Source of the DNA: Terrabacter sp. MAHUQ-38
Lineage (GTDB): Bacteria; Actinomycetota; Actinomycetes; Actinomycetales; Dermatophilaceae
Reading direction: 5' to 3'
DNA length: 64,000 nucleotides
Assembly (NCBI RefSeq): GCF_014518425.1
Contig: NZ_JACVCU010000004.1
Coordinates: 591,142-655,141 of the forward strand
The notes beneath the pieces are model-generated. The model was not told where the DNA came from and ran no database searches. It saw nothing but the letters and a program-made list of their open reading frames with translations. Numbering within the stretch: position 1 is the stretch's first letter; every line of letters begins with the position of its first letter. Shown piece after piece: positions 17,288 through 27,039 of the stretch. Made by a program: the position numbers and the translations under genes.

Positions 17288-19387
17288 ATGCAGCAGCCGC
17301 CCGTCGCCCGCCGCGACCCCGTCCTGCGCGAGCACCACGGTGACCGGTTCGAGGACCCGTACGCGTGGATGGCCGACCGCGACTCGCCGGAGCTGCGTGA
17401 GCTGCTCGCCGCCGAGAACGCCTATGCGACCGAGCGCACCGAGCACCTGAGGCCGCTGGCCGAGCAGATCTTCGAGGAGTTCCGTTCGCGCATCGAGGAG
17501 ACCGACCTGTCGGTCCCGGTGCGGCACGACCGCTGGTGGTACTACTCCCGAACCGTCGAAGGCGAGCAGTACGCGGTGGAGGCGCGGGTCCTCGTCGCCG
17601 GGCACCCTCAACGCCCCACCCTAGACGGTGACCGCCCCCCGGCCGGCGAGGAGGTCCTCCTCGACCAGAACGAGGAGGGGCGTGGCCACGAGTTCTTCGC
17701 CGTGGGCGCGAGCGAGGTGTCGCCGGCCGGAGACAAGCTCGCGTATGCCGTCGACCTCGTCGGTGACGAACGGTACGACGTGCGCGTGCGCAGCATCGCC
17801 GACGGTGCGGTGCTGGACGACGTCGTGCGGCAGACGGGCGGGTCCCTCGCGTGGGCGCTCGACGAGCGGCATCTCTTCTACACGCGTGTCGACGACGCGT
17901 GGCGCCCGCACCAGGTGTGGCGGCACGAGCTCGGCACGCCGGCCGACGCCGACGTGCTGGTGCACGAGGAGACCGACGAGCGCTTCTTCGTCGGGGTCGG
18001 CAGCTCACGCGACGACCGTCTCGTCATCGTCGCCATCGGGTCCAAGACGACGAGCGAGTTCAGGGTCCTCGACGCCGACGACCCGCTCGGCACGCCGCGC
18101 GTCGTGGCCGCCCGGCGCCAGGGCGTCGAGTACGACATCGAGCCGTTCGGCGACCAGCTGCTCGTGACCCACAACGCCAACCGGGCCAACTTCGAGCTTG
18201 CCGTGGCACCGGTGACGAGCACGTCAGCAGATGACTGGGTGCCGCTGGGAGTAACGACGGAGGACGAGTACGTCACGGGCGCAGAGGGATTCGACGACTT
18301 CATCGCAGTTTCGCTGCGGCGCGAGGGCGGCACCGGTGTGCGTGTCGTGCTCCGCGACCCTGACGCACCCAACGGTCTGGGGCAGGCACACGACATTGCG
18401 GTCGGCGAGCCCGTCGGCACGCTCCACGTCGGCGTCAACCCCGAGGCGAGCACCCCCGTGCTGCAGGTCGTGCACGAGTCGCTGGTGACACCCCGCACGG
18501 TCCAGGAGTACGACGTGCACGCCCGCACCTTCACGCTCCTCAAGCGGCAGCACGTCCGTGGCGACGTCGACCTCGGGCGCTACCGGCAGCGGCGCGAGTG
18601 GGCGACGGCGCCCGATGGGACCAGGATCCCGATCTCCGTGGTGCACCGCCACGACGTCGCCGCCGACGGCACCGCCCCAGGCCTGCTCAACGCGTACGGC
18701 GCCTACGGCATCTCGAGCGACCCGTGGTTCTCGGTGCTGCGGCTCTCGCTCCTCGAGCGCGGCTGGGTGTTCGCCATCGCGCACGTGCGTGGCGGGTCCG
18801 AGATGGGCCGCTCCTGGTACGACGACGGCAAGCTGGAGTTCAAGCCCAACACGTTCAGGGACTTCATCGCCTGCGCCGACCACCTCGTCGACGCCGGCAT
18901 CGTCGCCCCGAACCGGCTTGCAGCAGAAGGCGGTTCGGCCGGAGGTCTGCTCATCGGGGCGGTTGTGAACCAGACGCCGGAGCGGTTCCGCTTCGTGCAC
19001 GCGCAGGTCCCGTTCGTCGACGCGCTCACCACGGTGCTCGACCCGAGCCTGCCCCTCACCGTCGTGGAGTGGGAGGAGTGGGGCAATCCGCTCGAGGACC
19101 CGACGGCATACGCCCTGATGAAGTCGTACGCGCCCTATGAGAACGTGCGTCCGGGACGGCACCCGAGCATCCTCGTGACGGCCGGGCTCGACGACACACG
19201 GGTCTTCGTCACCGAGCCTGCCAAGTGGGTCGCGGCGCTGCGTCACGCCGACCTCGAGGCCGTTGAGTCCGCCCAGATCCTCTTCCGCACCGAGATGGCA
19301 GCCGGGCACGGCGGCCGGTCGGGCCGGTATGACCTGTGGCGTCAATGGGCCTGGGAGACGGCCGTGCTCATCGACCAGACGTCGTGA
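17288..19387 (+). CDS. ptrB: Oligopeptidase B, S9A family serine peptidase
   Basis: 699 residues, standard length for the family. The N-terminal beta-propeller begins with the family hallmark HHGDRFEDPYAWMADRDSPE. The C-terminal alpha/beta-hydrolase domain has the nucleophile motif EGGSAGGLLIGAV (Ser near residue 549), the Asp in TAGLDDTRVF (near 633) and the His in MAAGHGGRSGRYD (near 674). IAHVRGGSEMGRSWYDDGK is also characteristic. The enzyme cleaves short peptides after basic residues in the cytoplasm; no signal peptide is seen. It is followed by a convergent exported nuclease gene. Confidence 0.95.
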   Translation: MQQPPVARRDPVLREHHGDRFEDPYAWMADRDSPELRELLAAENAYATERTEHLRPLAEQIFEEFRSRIEETDLSVPVRHDRWWYYSRTVEGEQYAVEARVLVAGHPQRPTLDGDRPPAGEEVLLDQNEEGRGHEFFAVGASEVSPAGDKLAYAVDLVGDERYDVRVRSIADGAVLDDVVRQTGGSLAWALDERHLFYTRVDDAWRPHQVWRHELGTPADADVLVHEETDERFFVGVGSSRDDRLVIVAIGSKTTSEFRVLDADDPLGTPRVVAARRQGVEYDIEPFGDQLLVTHNANRANFELAVAPVTSTSADDWVPLGVTTEDEYVTGAEGFDDFIAVSLRREGGTGVRVVLRDPDAPNGLGQAHDIAVGEPVGTLHVGVNPEASTPVLQVVHESLVTPRTVQEYDVHARTFTLLKRQHVRGDVDLGRYRQRREWATAPDGTRIPISVVHRHDVAADGTAPGLLNAYGAYGISSDPWFSVLRLSLLERGWVFAIAHVRGGSEMGRSWYDDGKLEFKPNTFRDFIACADHLVDAGIVAPNRLAAEGGSAGGLLIGAVVNQTPERFRFVHAQVPFVDALTTVLDPSLPLTVVEWEEWGNPLEDPTAYALMKSYAPYENVRPGRHPSILVTAGLDDTRVFVTEPAKWVAALRHADLEAVESAQILFRTEMAAGHGGRSGRYDLWRQWAWETAVLIDQTS

Positions 19388-19426
19388 GCCTGCCACCGTC
19401 CCGGTTCCACTGACGGGCGCCGGTGG

Positions 19427-20695
19427 TCAGGACCCCCAGATCGCGCCCACCCACTCGGGGTGGTCGATGAAGGGGTTCCGGTTGTGCTGCCAGGCGTCGT
19501 AGATGACCTGGTTGCGGCGCTTCTCGAACGCGTCCGGCGGGTCCTGCAGGTTCCACTGCTTGAGCACCGAGAGCTTGCCGATGTTGGGTGCCGTGCCGTT
19601 AGCGACCTTGTCGTTGACCTCGAGGTCGGCGAAGCCGTCGCCGCCCTCCCAGCGCACCGACATGTAGAGGATCATCCGGGCCACGTCACCCTTGACGGCG
19701 TTGCGCGGCTCGAACGAGTCGCCGTCGGCGTAGCTGCCCGGCGCCTGCGAGACCGGTGAGCCGCCGAGGTCGAAGTCGAGGTTGCCGCGCGCGGAGTTGA
19801 CGGTGACGTCCTCCGGGCGCAGGTGGTGCACGTCGGTGCCGGGGCCGGCGGTGGTGCCGAAGTCGCCGTGGCTCTTGGCCCAGACGTGCTCACGGTTCCA
19901 GTCGTCGGCGCCGCCACCGTTCGTCGACTTGGACTGGCTGCGCCCGCTGTAGAGCAGGATGACGTTGCTGCTGTTGGACGGGTCCTCGTCGGTGGCCTTC
20001 AGAGCCGTCCACACCTGGTCGTAGGACAGCGTCGTGACGTTGGCCGAGATGATCCGGTGAAGCTCCGTCTCGAGCGCGGGACCGCTGAGCCCGAGGGCGC
20101 TCTTCCAGTACGTCGTGTCGTAGGGGCTCGACGTCCCGGTCGGGCTGGGCGTCGACGTCGGGGTCGTGGATGTCGTCGTGGGCGGTGGCGTGCTCGTCGA
20201 GGTCCCGCTGAATGCGAACGCCGTCGTGCCCGTCATGCCGGGGTGTGAGAAGTACGCCGTGAGCCCGCCGGTGACGTCGATCTGACGTCCCATGAGCGAC
20301 GGGTTCGTGCGCAGTCCCCAGCTCGCCCGGAAGGCCGACGGGATCTGCACGTACAGCATCCGGCTCGTCGAGGTCTCCGACGCGGAGTCCGCGATCGCGA
20401 GGGCGTAGTCGTTGGGGAAGCTCGATCTCACGACCGTGTTCGTCGCGGTGGGCTGGCCGACGACGAAGCCGCGCACGGTCGCGGTCTGGCCGGTCTGCGA
20501 GCCGATGGCCTGCGAGACGGTGAGCGGGGCGGCGGTCGCGACGGCCGGTGCGACGACCGGTGCAGCCGCCGGCAGCGGCAGCGCGATGGCGGGGGAGCCG
20601 GCCGCGGTCGTGAGCGCGACGCCGGCCGGGATGACCGCGACGGCGAGGCCGGTGAGGACGGCCGCGAGGCGGCGCCGGGGAATGACGACGGGCAC
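19427..20695 (-). CDS. Exported endonuclease I family nuclease
   Basis: 422 residues. A signal-anchor-like N-terminus (PRRRLAAVLTGLAVAVIPAG) is followed by an OB-fold region (VSQAIGSQTGQTATVRGFVV) seen in nucleases of this group, then a Thr/Pro linker (STSTPPPTTTSTTPTSTPSP). The endonuclease I (EndA/NucM) domain has the catalytic block DDWNREHVWAKSHGDFG followed by DVHHLRPEDVTVNSARGN, and a C-terminal RNQVIYDAWQHNRNPFIDHP. The start is a GTG (complement of 20693-20695) with AGGAG upstream. It is non-specific for DNA or RNA in known homologues. With the ExeM-type enzyme, this gives two exported nucleases within 7 kb. Confidence 0.92.
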   Translation of the reverse strand: MPVVIPRRRLAAVLTGLAVAVIPAGVALTTAAGSPAIALPLPAAAPVVAPAVATAAPLTVSQAIGSQTGQTATVRGFVVGQPTATNTVVRSSFPNDYALAIADSASETSTSRMLYVQIPSAFRASWGLRTNPSLMGRQIDVTGGLTAYFSHPGMTGTTAFAFSGTSTSTPPPTTTSTTPTSTPSPTGTSSPYDTTYWKSALGLSGPALETELHRIISANVTTLSYDQVWTALKATDEDPSNSSNVILLYSGRSQSKSTNGGGADDWNREHVWAKSHGDFGTTAGPGTDVHHLRPEDVTVNSARGNLDFDLGGSPVSQAPGSYADGDSFEPRNAVKGDVARMILYMSVRWEGGDGFADLEVNDKVANGTAPNIGKLSVLKQWNLQDPPDAFEKRRNQVIYDAWQHNRNPFIDHPEWVGAIWGS

Positions 20696-20899
20696 GGGAT
20701 CTCCTGTCGGGTGGGGGAGTCGGGTGTGCCCCGCCCGGTCGGGCGGCAGCCACACGAGCGTCGCGGAAACCCCGTGGGACCGGGGTCAGTCGTTGGTCAG
20801 CCCTTCCCCAGTTGCGGGTCAGGATTCGGCAGGCCGCCTGGTACGTCCAGCCCGGACTCCGCACCCTGAGACCGCGACGCCTGCGCGCGAGGCGCCTCC

Positions 20900-20905
20900 T
20901 AGACT
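20900..20905 (+). promoter_or_regulatory. -10 element of a leaderless his operon promoter
   Basis: TAGACT lies seven bases upstream of the hisD ATG at 20913 and there is no ribosome site, implying a leaderless mRNA. No His-rich leader peptide or attenuator is visible upstream. Confidence 0.6.
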
Positions 20906-20912
20906 TTGACCC

Positions 20913-22280
20913 ATGATGTCCTCCCTCGACCTGCGCGGACGCACGCTCGACGTGCGGTTCCTGCGCCGGGCCCTGCCCCGAGCCGAGTTCGACGTCACGG
21001 CCGCCCTCGAGCAGGTGCGGCCGCTCTGCGAGGACGTCGAGCATCGGGGAGCAGCGGCGCTGCGCGACCTCGGTGAGCGGTTCGACGGCGTCCGCCCGGC
21101 GCACCTGCGGGTGCCCAGGGCGGTGCTCCGGGCCGCGCTCGACCGCCTCGACCCCGACCTGCGGGCGGCGCTCGAGGAGTCCATCCGCCGTGCCCGCATG
21201 GTGCACGCCGACCAGCGCCGCACCGACACGACGACCCACGTCGTGCCCGGGGGGACCGTGACCGAGCGCTGGGTGCCCGTCGACCGCGTCGGTCTCTACG
21301 TGCCCGGTGGCCTCGCCGTCTACCCGAGCAGCGTCATCATGAACGTCGTGCCGGCCCAGCTGGCCGAGGTGGGCTCGCTCGCCGTCGCGTCCCCGCCGCA
21401 GCGCGAGAACGTCGGCGAGTTCGCCGGCTACCCCAACCCGACGATCCTTGCCGCCTGCGAGCTGCTCGGCATCGACGAGGTGTACGCCGTCGGCGGCGCC
21501 CAGGCGGTCGCGATGTTCGCGCACGGCTTCGTCGACGACGACCCCCAGTGGGCCGAGGTCGACGGCCGGCAGGTCGTCTGCGACCCCGTCTCGCTCGTCA
21601 CCGGCCCGGGCAACATCTGGGTCGTCGCGGCCAAGCGGCTGCTCAAGGGCCTCATCGGCATCGACGCCGAGGCCGGCCCGACCGAGATCGCGATCCTCGC
21701 CGACGACTCCGCCGACCCCGACCACGTCGCCGCCGACCTCGTCAGCCAGGCCGAGCACGACCCCCTGGCGGCGTCGGTGCTCGTCACCGACAGTGAGGAG
21801 CTCGCCGAGGCGACCCAGCGCGCACTCGGGCGACGCGTGCCCGCAACCAAGCACTCCGAGCGCGTCACCGAGGCGCTCGAGGGCACCCAGTCCCGCATCG
21901 TGCTCGTCGACGACGTCGACGCGGGCCTCGAGGTCGTCAACGCGTATGCCGCCGAGCACCTCGAGATCCAGACGCGCGACGCCGCCGACGTCGCCGCCCG
22001 GGTGCGCAACGCCGGCGCCGTGTTCGTCGGCCCGCACAGCCCGGTCAGCCTCGGCGACTATGCGGCGGGCTCCAACCACGTGCTGCCCACGGCCGGTTGT
22101 GCCTGTCACTCGAGCGGCCTTTCGGTGCAGTCCTTCCTGCGCGGCATCCACGTCGTCGACTACGACGAGGCGGCCCTGCGCGGCGTGGCCCGCCATGTCG
22201 TGATCCTCGCCCAGGCCGAGGACCTGCCGGCCCACGGCGAGGCGGTCACCGCCCGCTTCGGCGACGAGGTGCCGCGGTGA
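20913..22280 (+). CDS. hisD: Histidinol dehydrogenase
   Basis: 455 residues. Zinc-dependent NAD enzyme for the last two steps of histidine synthesis, oxidising histidinol to histidine. Characteristic blocks are [51 protein letters not shown], and [20 protein letters not shown] followed by SQAEHDPLA with zinc-ligand and catalytic residues. The C-terminal [20 protein letters not shown] is conserved. Two ATG codons are adjacent (20913 and 20916). It is the first gene of the his cluster; its stop overlaps the hisC start. Confidence 0.97.
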   Translation: MMSSLDLRGRTLDVRFLRRALPRAEFDVTAALEQVRPLCEDVEHRGAAALRDLGERFDGVRPAHLRVPRAVLRAALDRLDPDLRAALEESIRRARMVHADQRRTDTTTHVVPGGTVTERWVPVDRVGLYVPGGLAVYPSSVIMNVVPAQLAEVGSLAVASPPQRENVGEFAGYPNPTILAACELLGIDEVYAVGGAQAVAMFAHGFVDDDPQWAEVDGRQVVCDPVSLVTGPGNIWVVAAKRLLKGLIGIDAEAGPTEIAILADDSADPDHVAADLVSQAEHDPLAASVLVTDSEELAEATQRALGRRVPATKHSERVTEALEGTQSRIVLVDDVDAGLEVVNAYAAEHLEIQTRDAADVAARVRNAGAVFVGPHSPVSLGDYAAGSNHVLPTAGCACHSSGLSVQSFLRGIHVVDYDEAALRGVARHVVILAQAEDLPAHGEAVTARFGDEVPR

Positions 22281-23437
22281 CCGGCGTGGAGGGCGACGCC
22301 GTGTCCGCGTCGGCGAGGGACGAGGTGCAACGGCTGCTGCGCCCCGACCTGAGGGGCCGCACGCCCTACGGCGCCCCGCAGCTCGACGTCCCGGTTCGGC
22401 TCAACACCAACGAGAACTCCTACCCCGTGCCGCAGGTCGTCGTCGACGCCGTCGTCGCGGCACTCTCGGGGGAGGTGGCAGGTCTCAACCGGTACCCCGA
22501 CCGCGAGTTCACCGACCTGCGCAAGGCACTGACGGCATACGTCGAGAAGCAGTCGGGGGTGTCGGTCACGCCTGAGCAGGTGTGGGCGGGCAACGGCTCC
22601 AACGAGGTGCTCTCGCAGATCGTCCAGGCCTTCGGCGGGCACGGCCGGGTCGCGCTGGGCTTCACGCCGAGCTACTCGATGCACCCCATCATCAGCGAGA
22701 CGCACGGCACGACGTGGGTCGACGGGCTCCGCGACGGCGACACGTTCGAGCTGACCCCGGAGTCGGCGGTCGAGCAGGCCGAGGCGTGCGACCCGTCCAT
22801 CGTCTTCCTGTGCTCGCCGAACAACCCGACCGGCACGGCCCTGCCGTTCGAGGTCATCGGGGCCGTGCTCGACGCCGCGCCCAACGCGATCGTCGTCGTC
22901 GACGAGGCCTACGCCGAGTTCGCCCGTCCCGGCACACGGTCCGCCCTGTCCCTCCTGGCCGGGCACCCCCGACTCGTCGTCACGCGCACGATGAGCAAGG
23001 CGTTCGCCTTCGCGGGCGGCCGGCTCGGCTACCTCGTCGCGGCACCCGAGCTCGTCGACGCGCTGCGTCTCGTCCGGCTGCCCTACCACCTGAGCAGCCC
23101 GACGCAGACGATCGCGCGCGTCGCACTCGAGCACGCCGACGTCATGCTGGGCACCGTCGAGGTCATCAAGCACCAGCGCGACCGCATCGTCGAGCGGCTG
23201 GCCGAGCTCGGCGCACGCCCTGTGGCCAGCGACAGCAACTTCGTCCTCTTCGGCGGCCTGCGCGACGAGAAGGCCACGTGGCAGGCGCTGCTCGACGAGG
23301 GAGTCCTCGTGCGCGACATGGGCATCGCCCACCACCTGCGCGTCACGGCCGGCGACCCTGACGAGACGACCGCCTTCCTCACCGCCATGACCCGCCTCGC
23401 CCCCACCCACGTCGACCGGCAGGAGCCCGACGCATGA
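22277..23437 (+). CDS. hisC: Histidinol-phosphate aminotransferase
   Basis: 386 residues, class I/II PLP aminotransferase that transfers an amino group from glutamate to imidazole acetol phosphate. Family blocks are [67 protein letters not shown] and the PLP-lysine segment [19 protein letters not shown]. The GTG start at 22277 overlaps the hisD TGA (GTGA), with GAGG upstream. The 3' end overlaps hisB by four bases. Confidence 0.96.
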   Translation: MTGVEGDAVSASARDEVQRLLRPDLRGRTPYGAPQLDVPVRLNTNENSYPVPQVVVDAVVAALSGEVAGLNRYPDREFTDLRKALTAYVEKQSGVSVTPEQVWAGNGSNEVLSQIVQAFGGHGRVALGFTPSYSMHPIISETHGTTWVDGLRDGDTFELTPESAVEQAEACDPSIVFLCSPNNPTGTALPFEVIGAVLDAAPNAIVVVDEAYAEFARPGTRSALSLLAGHPRLVVTRTMSKAFAFAGGRLGYLVAAPELVDALRLVRLPYHLSSPTQTIARVALEHADVMLGTVEVIKHQRDRIVERLAELGARPVASDSNFVLFGGLRDEKATWQALLDEGVLVRDMGIAHHLRVTAGDPDETTAFLTAMTRLAPTHVDRQEPDA

Positions 23438-24042
23438 GCCCCAGCAGCCGCACCGCGAAGATCACCCGCGCGACCTCCGAGTCGTCCGTCGAGCTCTGGC
23501 TCGACCTCGACGGCACCGGCACGTCCGACGTGTCCACGGGTGTGCCCTTCTACGACCACATGCTCCACTCGCTGAGCAAGCACTCGCTCATCGACCTCAC
23601 CGTCAAGGCGACCGGTGACATCGACGTCGACGTGCACCACACCGTCGAGGACACCGCGATCGTCCTGGGCCAGGCTCTGCGCGAGGCGCTCGGCGACAAG
23701 TCCGGGATCTCCCGCTTCGGCGACGCCACCGTGCCGCTCGACGAGGCGCTGTGCCACGCCGTCGTCGACGTCGCCGGCCGCCCGTACGTCGTGCACGAGG
23801 GGGAGCCCGAGGGGCAGCAGTACGCGCTCATCGGCGGCCACTTCACGGGGTCGATGACCCGCCACGTCCTCGAGTCGTTCGCCTACAACGCGGGCCTGTG
23901 CCTCCACGTGCGGGTCCTCGCCGGTCGCGACCCCCACCACATCGTGGAGGCGCAGTTCAAGGCCGTCGCCCGCGCGCTGCGTGCCGCCATCGCGCCCGAC
24001 CCGCGCGTCGTCGGCATCCCCAGCGCCAAGGGAGCCCTCTGA
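23434..24042 (+). CDS. hisB: Imidazoleglycerol-phosphate dehydratase
   Basis: 202 residues, monofunctional form without the phosphatase domain of enteric HisB. It removes water from imidazole glycerol phosphate using two manganese ions. The metal-binding repeats are visible: [20 protein letters not shown] and [20 protein letters not shown], then [20 protein letters not shown] and [20 protein letters not shown]. The ATG at 23434 overlaps the hisC stop (ATGA). Confidence 0.97.
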   Translation: MSPSSRTAKITRATSESSVELWLDLDGTGTSDVSTGVPFYDHMLHSLSKHSLIDLTVKATGDIDVDVHHTVEDTAIVLGQALREALGDKSGISRFGDATVPLDEALCHAVVDVAGRPYVVHEGEPEGQQYALIGGHFTGSMTRHVLESFAYNAGLCLHVRVLAGRDPHHIVEAQFKAVARALRAAIAPDPRVVGIPSAKGAL

Positions 24043-24058
24043 CGATGGAGGCGCCTCG

Positions 24059-24697
24059 ATGAGTGCCGACGTCGTCGTCCTCGACTACGGCAGCGGCAAC
24101 GTACGGTCCGCCGTACGGGCCCTCGAGCGCGTCGGTGCGAGCGTGACCCTGACGGCCGACCCGGTGCGGGCGCTCGAGTGCGACGGGCTCTTCGTGCCCG
24201 GCGTCGGCAACTTCCACGCGTGCATGGCCGGTCTCGCGGCCGCCCACGGGCCGCGCATCATCGACCGCCGGCTGAGCGGTGGGCGTGCCGTGCTCGGTGT
24301 GTGCGTCGGCATGCAGGTGCTCTTCGACGGGTCGACCGAGCCGTCCGGCAGCCCGCGGGAGGGACTCGGGGAGTGGCCCGGCACCGTCGAGCGGCTACCC
24401 GCCGACATCGTGCCGCACATGGGCTGGTCGGAGGTCGAGGTGGCGGACGGGTCGAGACTCTTCGCTGGCGTCGAGCAGGAGCGGTTCTACTTCGTCCACT
24501 CGTATGCCGTGCAGCAGTGGACGCTCGAGGCCACCGGTGCGTTCGAGCGGGTCGCGCCGCGGGTGACGTGGGCGCGGCATGGTGCGAAGTTCGTCGCCGC
24601 GATCGAGAATGGCCCCCTGAGCGCGACGCAGTTCCACCCCGAGAAGTCCGGCGACGCCGGAGCGCACCTGCTCGAGAACTGGGTCCGCAGCCTGTGA
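24059..24697 (+). CDS. hisH: Imidazole glycerol phosphate synthase, glutaminase subunit
   Basis: 212 residues, class I glutamine amidotransferase that supplies ammonia to HisF. The nucleophile elbow is [16 protein letters not shown] (catalytic Cys), and the His-Glu pair is in [34 protein letters not shown] is the usual N-terminus. The ATG at 24059 has GGAGG seven bases upstream. Its partner hisF is not in the window. A GTATGCCG octamer (24502-24509) forces the TAT codon in HSYAV. Confidence 0.95.
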   Translation: MSADVVVLDYGSGNVRSAVRALERVGASVTLTADPVRALECDGLFVPGVGNFHACMAGLAAAHGPRIIDRRLSGGRAVLGVCVGMQVLFDGSTEPSGSPREGLGEWPGTVERLPADIVPHMGWSEVEVADGSRLFAGVEQERFYFVHSYAVQQWTLEATGAFERVAPRVTWARHGAKFVAAIENGPLSATQFHPEKSGDAGAHLLENWVRSL

Positions 24698-24750
24698 CCG
24701 CGCCGAGCGGCCCTGCCTGACGGGGTGCTCGGCCTCGACGAGGAGGGGCC

Positions 24751-25143
24751 GTGGCGACGAGGAAGACGACGAGCCGCACGAGCTCGAAGCGGGGCGGCGC
24801 GGCGGCTCGGACGGGCCGCAGGTCGAGCAGGACGACCCGGGCCACCGGTTCCTCGACGGCACGCCGCGCCCCGACCGGCCGGCTATACCCGCGCCGCCGG
24901 CGCAGCAGGCCCGGTCTGCCGACCACGGTCGGCACGGCCCTGGGCACGCTCGTCGTGACGACGCTGCTCGACCTGTCGTGGCCGGTGCGCCTCGGGCTCA
25001 TCGCCCTCGTGGTCGTCGTCGGCCTCGCCTACGTGCTGTGGCGCCATGGAGCCGAGATCAGAGCGGCCGCTGAGGGTCCCGAAGCACAGCCCGATCGCGG
25101 CGCGGATGGAGCACCGGCGGCGGAGCCTCCCGAACAGAACTGA
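24751..25143 (+). CDS. Small basic membrane protein of unknown function
   Basis: 130 residues. A strongly basic, Arg/Ser/Thr-rich N-terminus (1 to about 55) is followed by two hydrophobic segments (about 58-75, VGTALGTLVVTTLLDLSW, and about 79-97, LGLIALVVVVGLAYVLW) and an Ala/Pro/Glu tail. I recognise no family. The GTG at 24751 has AGGAGGGG two to nine bases upstream. It lies between hisH and priA, so it is probably cotranscribed with hisH. Its TGA stop is the first three bases of a perfect 12-base inverted repeat. Confidence 0.65.
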   Translation: MATRKTTSRTSSKRGGAAARTGRRSSRTTRATGSSTARRAPTGRLYPRRRRSRPGLPTTVGTALGTLVVTTLLDLSWPVRLGLIALVVVVGLAYVLWRHGAEIRAAAEGPEAQPDRGADGAPAAEPPEQN

Positions 25144-25281
25144 CCACTCGAGATGCGAACCCCTCGAGTGGTCACTCCCGTACGCACATCCCCCGTCGAG
25201 TGGTCACTCCCGTACGCACATCCCCCGTCGACTGGTCACTCCCGTGCGGGGCTCGGCGATATACCGAACCGACCACTCGAG
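25141..25281. repeat. Cluster of direct and inverted repeats built on CGAGTGGTCA
   Basis: Two exact tandem copies of a 32-base unit beginning TCGAGTGGTCACTCCCGTAC occupy 25164-25195 and 25196-25227. A diverged partial third copy lies at 25228-25249. Inverted copies of the core lie at 25141-25152 (TGACCACTCGAG) and 25271-25281. The first inverted copy pairs perfectly with CTCGAGTGGTCA at 25163-25174 around a ten-base loop, giving a strong hairpin at the end of the upstream gene. The origin is unknown: REP/MITE-like element, operator array or terminator. Confidence 0.85.
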
Positions 25282-25436
25282 CTGGGATCTTGGGAAGTGA
25301 GCGCTCTGGCAAGCCACGTCGGGCACGATGACCCGATGGCCGTTCACCGACCACACACCGGGCGGTCCCTCGGGCCGGGCAGGCGCGCGGCATACTCGGG
25401 ACGTCCACCAACGACCTCCGAAGGAGTGCCTGACCC

Positions 25437-26180
25437 ATGACCGACCAGCCCCGCCTCGAGCTGCTCCCCGCGGTCGACATCGCCGACGGGCAGGCGGTCC
25501 AGCTCGTCCAGGGCGTTGCCGGCACCGGCGGCCAGTTCGGCGATCCGTGGGAGGCTGCGAAGGCCTGGCAGGACGCGGGCGCCGAGTGGATCCACCTCGT
25601 CGACCTCGACGCCGCGTTCGGGCGCGGCAGCAACCGCGAGCTCATCGCCTCGATCGTCGGCCGGCTGGACCTGCGGGTCGAGCTGTCGGGCGGCATCCGC
25701 GACACCGACTCGCTCGACGCCGCCCTCGCGACCGGCTGCCGCAGGGTCAACATCGGTACGGCCGCCCTCGAGGACCCGGAATGGACGGCCTCGATCATCG
25801 CGACGCACGGCGACCGCGTCGCCATCGGCCTGGACGTGCGCGGCACGACGCTCGCGGCCCGCGGCTGGACGCGTGAAGGAGGCGACCTGTGGGAGACGCT
25901 TGAGCGCCTCGACCGTGAAGGTTGCGCGCGCTACGTCGTCACCGACGTCAACAAGGACGGCATGCTCCAGGGTCCCAACGTCCAGCTGCTGCGCGACGTG
26001 TGCGCGCGCACCGACCGGCCCGTCGTCGCCAGCGGCGGCGTGTCGACCCTCGAGGACATCGCGGCGATCCGGGGCCTCGTCGGCGACGGCGTCGAGGGCG
26101 CCATCGTCGGATCGGCGCTCTACCGGGGCGCGTTCACGCTCCCCGAGGCACTCGACGTCGCGGGGCGCCCAGGCTCATGA
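25437..26180 (+). CDS. priA: Phosphoribosyl isomerase A (HisA/TrpF bifunctional)
   Basis: 247 residues, a beta/alpha barrel. In actinobacteria this enzyme performs both the ProFAR isomerisation of histidine synthesis (HisA) and the PRA isomerisation of tryptophan synthesis (TrpF). The general-base Asp is in [18 protein letters not shown]; the second catalytic Asp is in [16 protein letters not shown]. Phosphate-binding motifs are [12 protein letters not shown] and [13 protein letters not shown]. The bifunctional assignment rests on actinobacterial knowledge; no trpF is seen nearby. The ATG at 25437 has AAGGAG upstream. The 3' end overlaps the SseB-like gene (ATGA). Confidence 0.93.
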   Translation: MTDQPRLELLPAVDIADGQAVQLVQGVAGTGGQFGDPWEAAKAWQDAGAEWIHLVDLDAAFGRGSNRELIASIVGRLDLRVELSGGIRDTDSLDAALATGCRRVNIGTAALEDPEWTASIIATHGDRVAIGLDVRGTTLAARGWTREGGDLWETLERLDREGCARYVVTDVNKDGMLQGPNVQLLRDVCARTDRPVVASGGVSTLEDIAAIRGLVGDGVEGAIVGSALYRGAFTLPEALDVAGRPGS

Positions 26181-27013
26181 GGACTCCCGCGCCCGGCCAC
26201 GGGCCCGACCATGCGCACGATCCGGAGCACGCATCGGAGCACCGGCAGCACCGCGACGAGCAGGGGCGTCCGGCCGACTCGGCCGGGCAGGCCTGGGCGG
26301 GCAAGTCCATCCCGTCGCACGGGATGGCCGGCGACACGGGCGAGGCCGACCCGGCACTGCTCGATGCGCTGGCCCGCGCGCAGGCCGACCCGGGCGACGA
26401 GACCGAGCTGGCCCTGATGACCCAGGTCGCGGCCGCCCGTTGGCTCGTCCCGATCGTGGCGGTCGCCGCCGAGGTCGACCAGTCGGGACCTCACGCCGTC
26501 GACACCCGCAGCGACATGTCCGCCGTGACGCTGACGTCACCGGACGGCTCGCGGGCTCTTCCGATGTTCTCCTCGCTCGCAGCGCTCGCCGCGTGGGACC
26601 CCGACGCGAGGCCCGTGCCGGTCCGCGCGGCCGCCGCTGCACAGGCTGCGATCAGCGAGGAGTGCCACGTGCTCCTCGTCGACGTGGCCTCACCGCACGC
26701 CACCGTGCTGCGTCCGAGCATGCTCTGGGCGCTCGCCCAGGAGCGGGTCTGGGAGCCCAGCCACCTCGACGCGCACGTGACGACGGCCGTGCGCGCCGCC
26801 GTCGCGGCTGAGCCCGACGTGTCGGGTCACCGCGTCGAGGCCGGTGGGCCGGCAGGTGCGGGCGTCCTGCGTGTCGTCCTGACGCTCGAGCCCGGGCTCG
26901 ACGCCGAGCGGGTCGGGGCCATCGCGACACGGATCGGGGAGCGGATCGCGACCGACGGCGAGACCCGTGCGAGGATCGATGCTCTGACCTTCGCGCTCGA
27001 AACGGCGCGCTGA
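26177..27013 (+). CDS. SseB-family protein
   Basis: 278 residues. A His/Asp/Glu-rich N-terminal stretch of about 55 residues ([20 protein letters not shown]) precedes a domain with [40 protein letters not shown] and [20 protein letters not shown], which matches SseB N- and C-terminal domain proteins. Actinobacteria often keep such a gene directly after priA. The function is not established; the His-rich head might bind metal. The start ATG overlaps the priA stop by four bases, indicating coupling. Confidence 0.85.
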   Translation: MRTPAPGHGPDHAHDPEHASEHRQHRDEQGRPADSAGQAWAGKSIPSHGMAGDTGEADPALLDALARAQADPGDETELALMTQVAAARWLVPIVAVAAEVDQSGPHAVDTRSDMSAVTLTSPDGSRALPMFSSLAALAAWDPDARPVPVRAAAAAQAAISEECHVLLVDVASPHATVLRPSMLWALAQERVWEPSHLDAHVTTAVRAAVAAEPDVSGHRVEAGGPAGAGVLRVVLTLEPGLDAERVGAIATRIGERIATDGETRARIDALTFALETAR

Positions 27014-27039
27014 GCACACCACCCGCGGAGGTGCCGATC

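Noticed and set aside
13853..17611. Very long open frame on the minus strand opposite the ExeM-type nuclease gene
   Set aside because: A GC-rich shadow frame with Arg/Gly/Val/Asp-dominated sequence and no domain; the plus strand encodes a clear multidomain nuclease.
25164..25249. Possible CRISPR-like array
   Set aside because: Only two exact and one diverged repeat, directly adjacent with no spacers and no cas genes.
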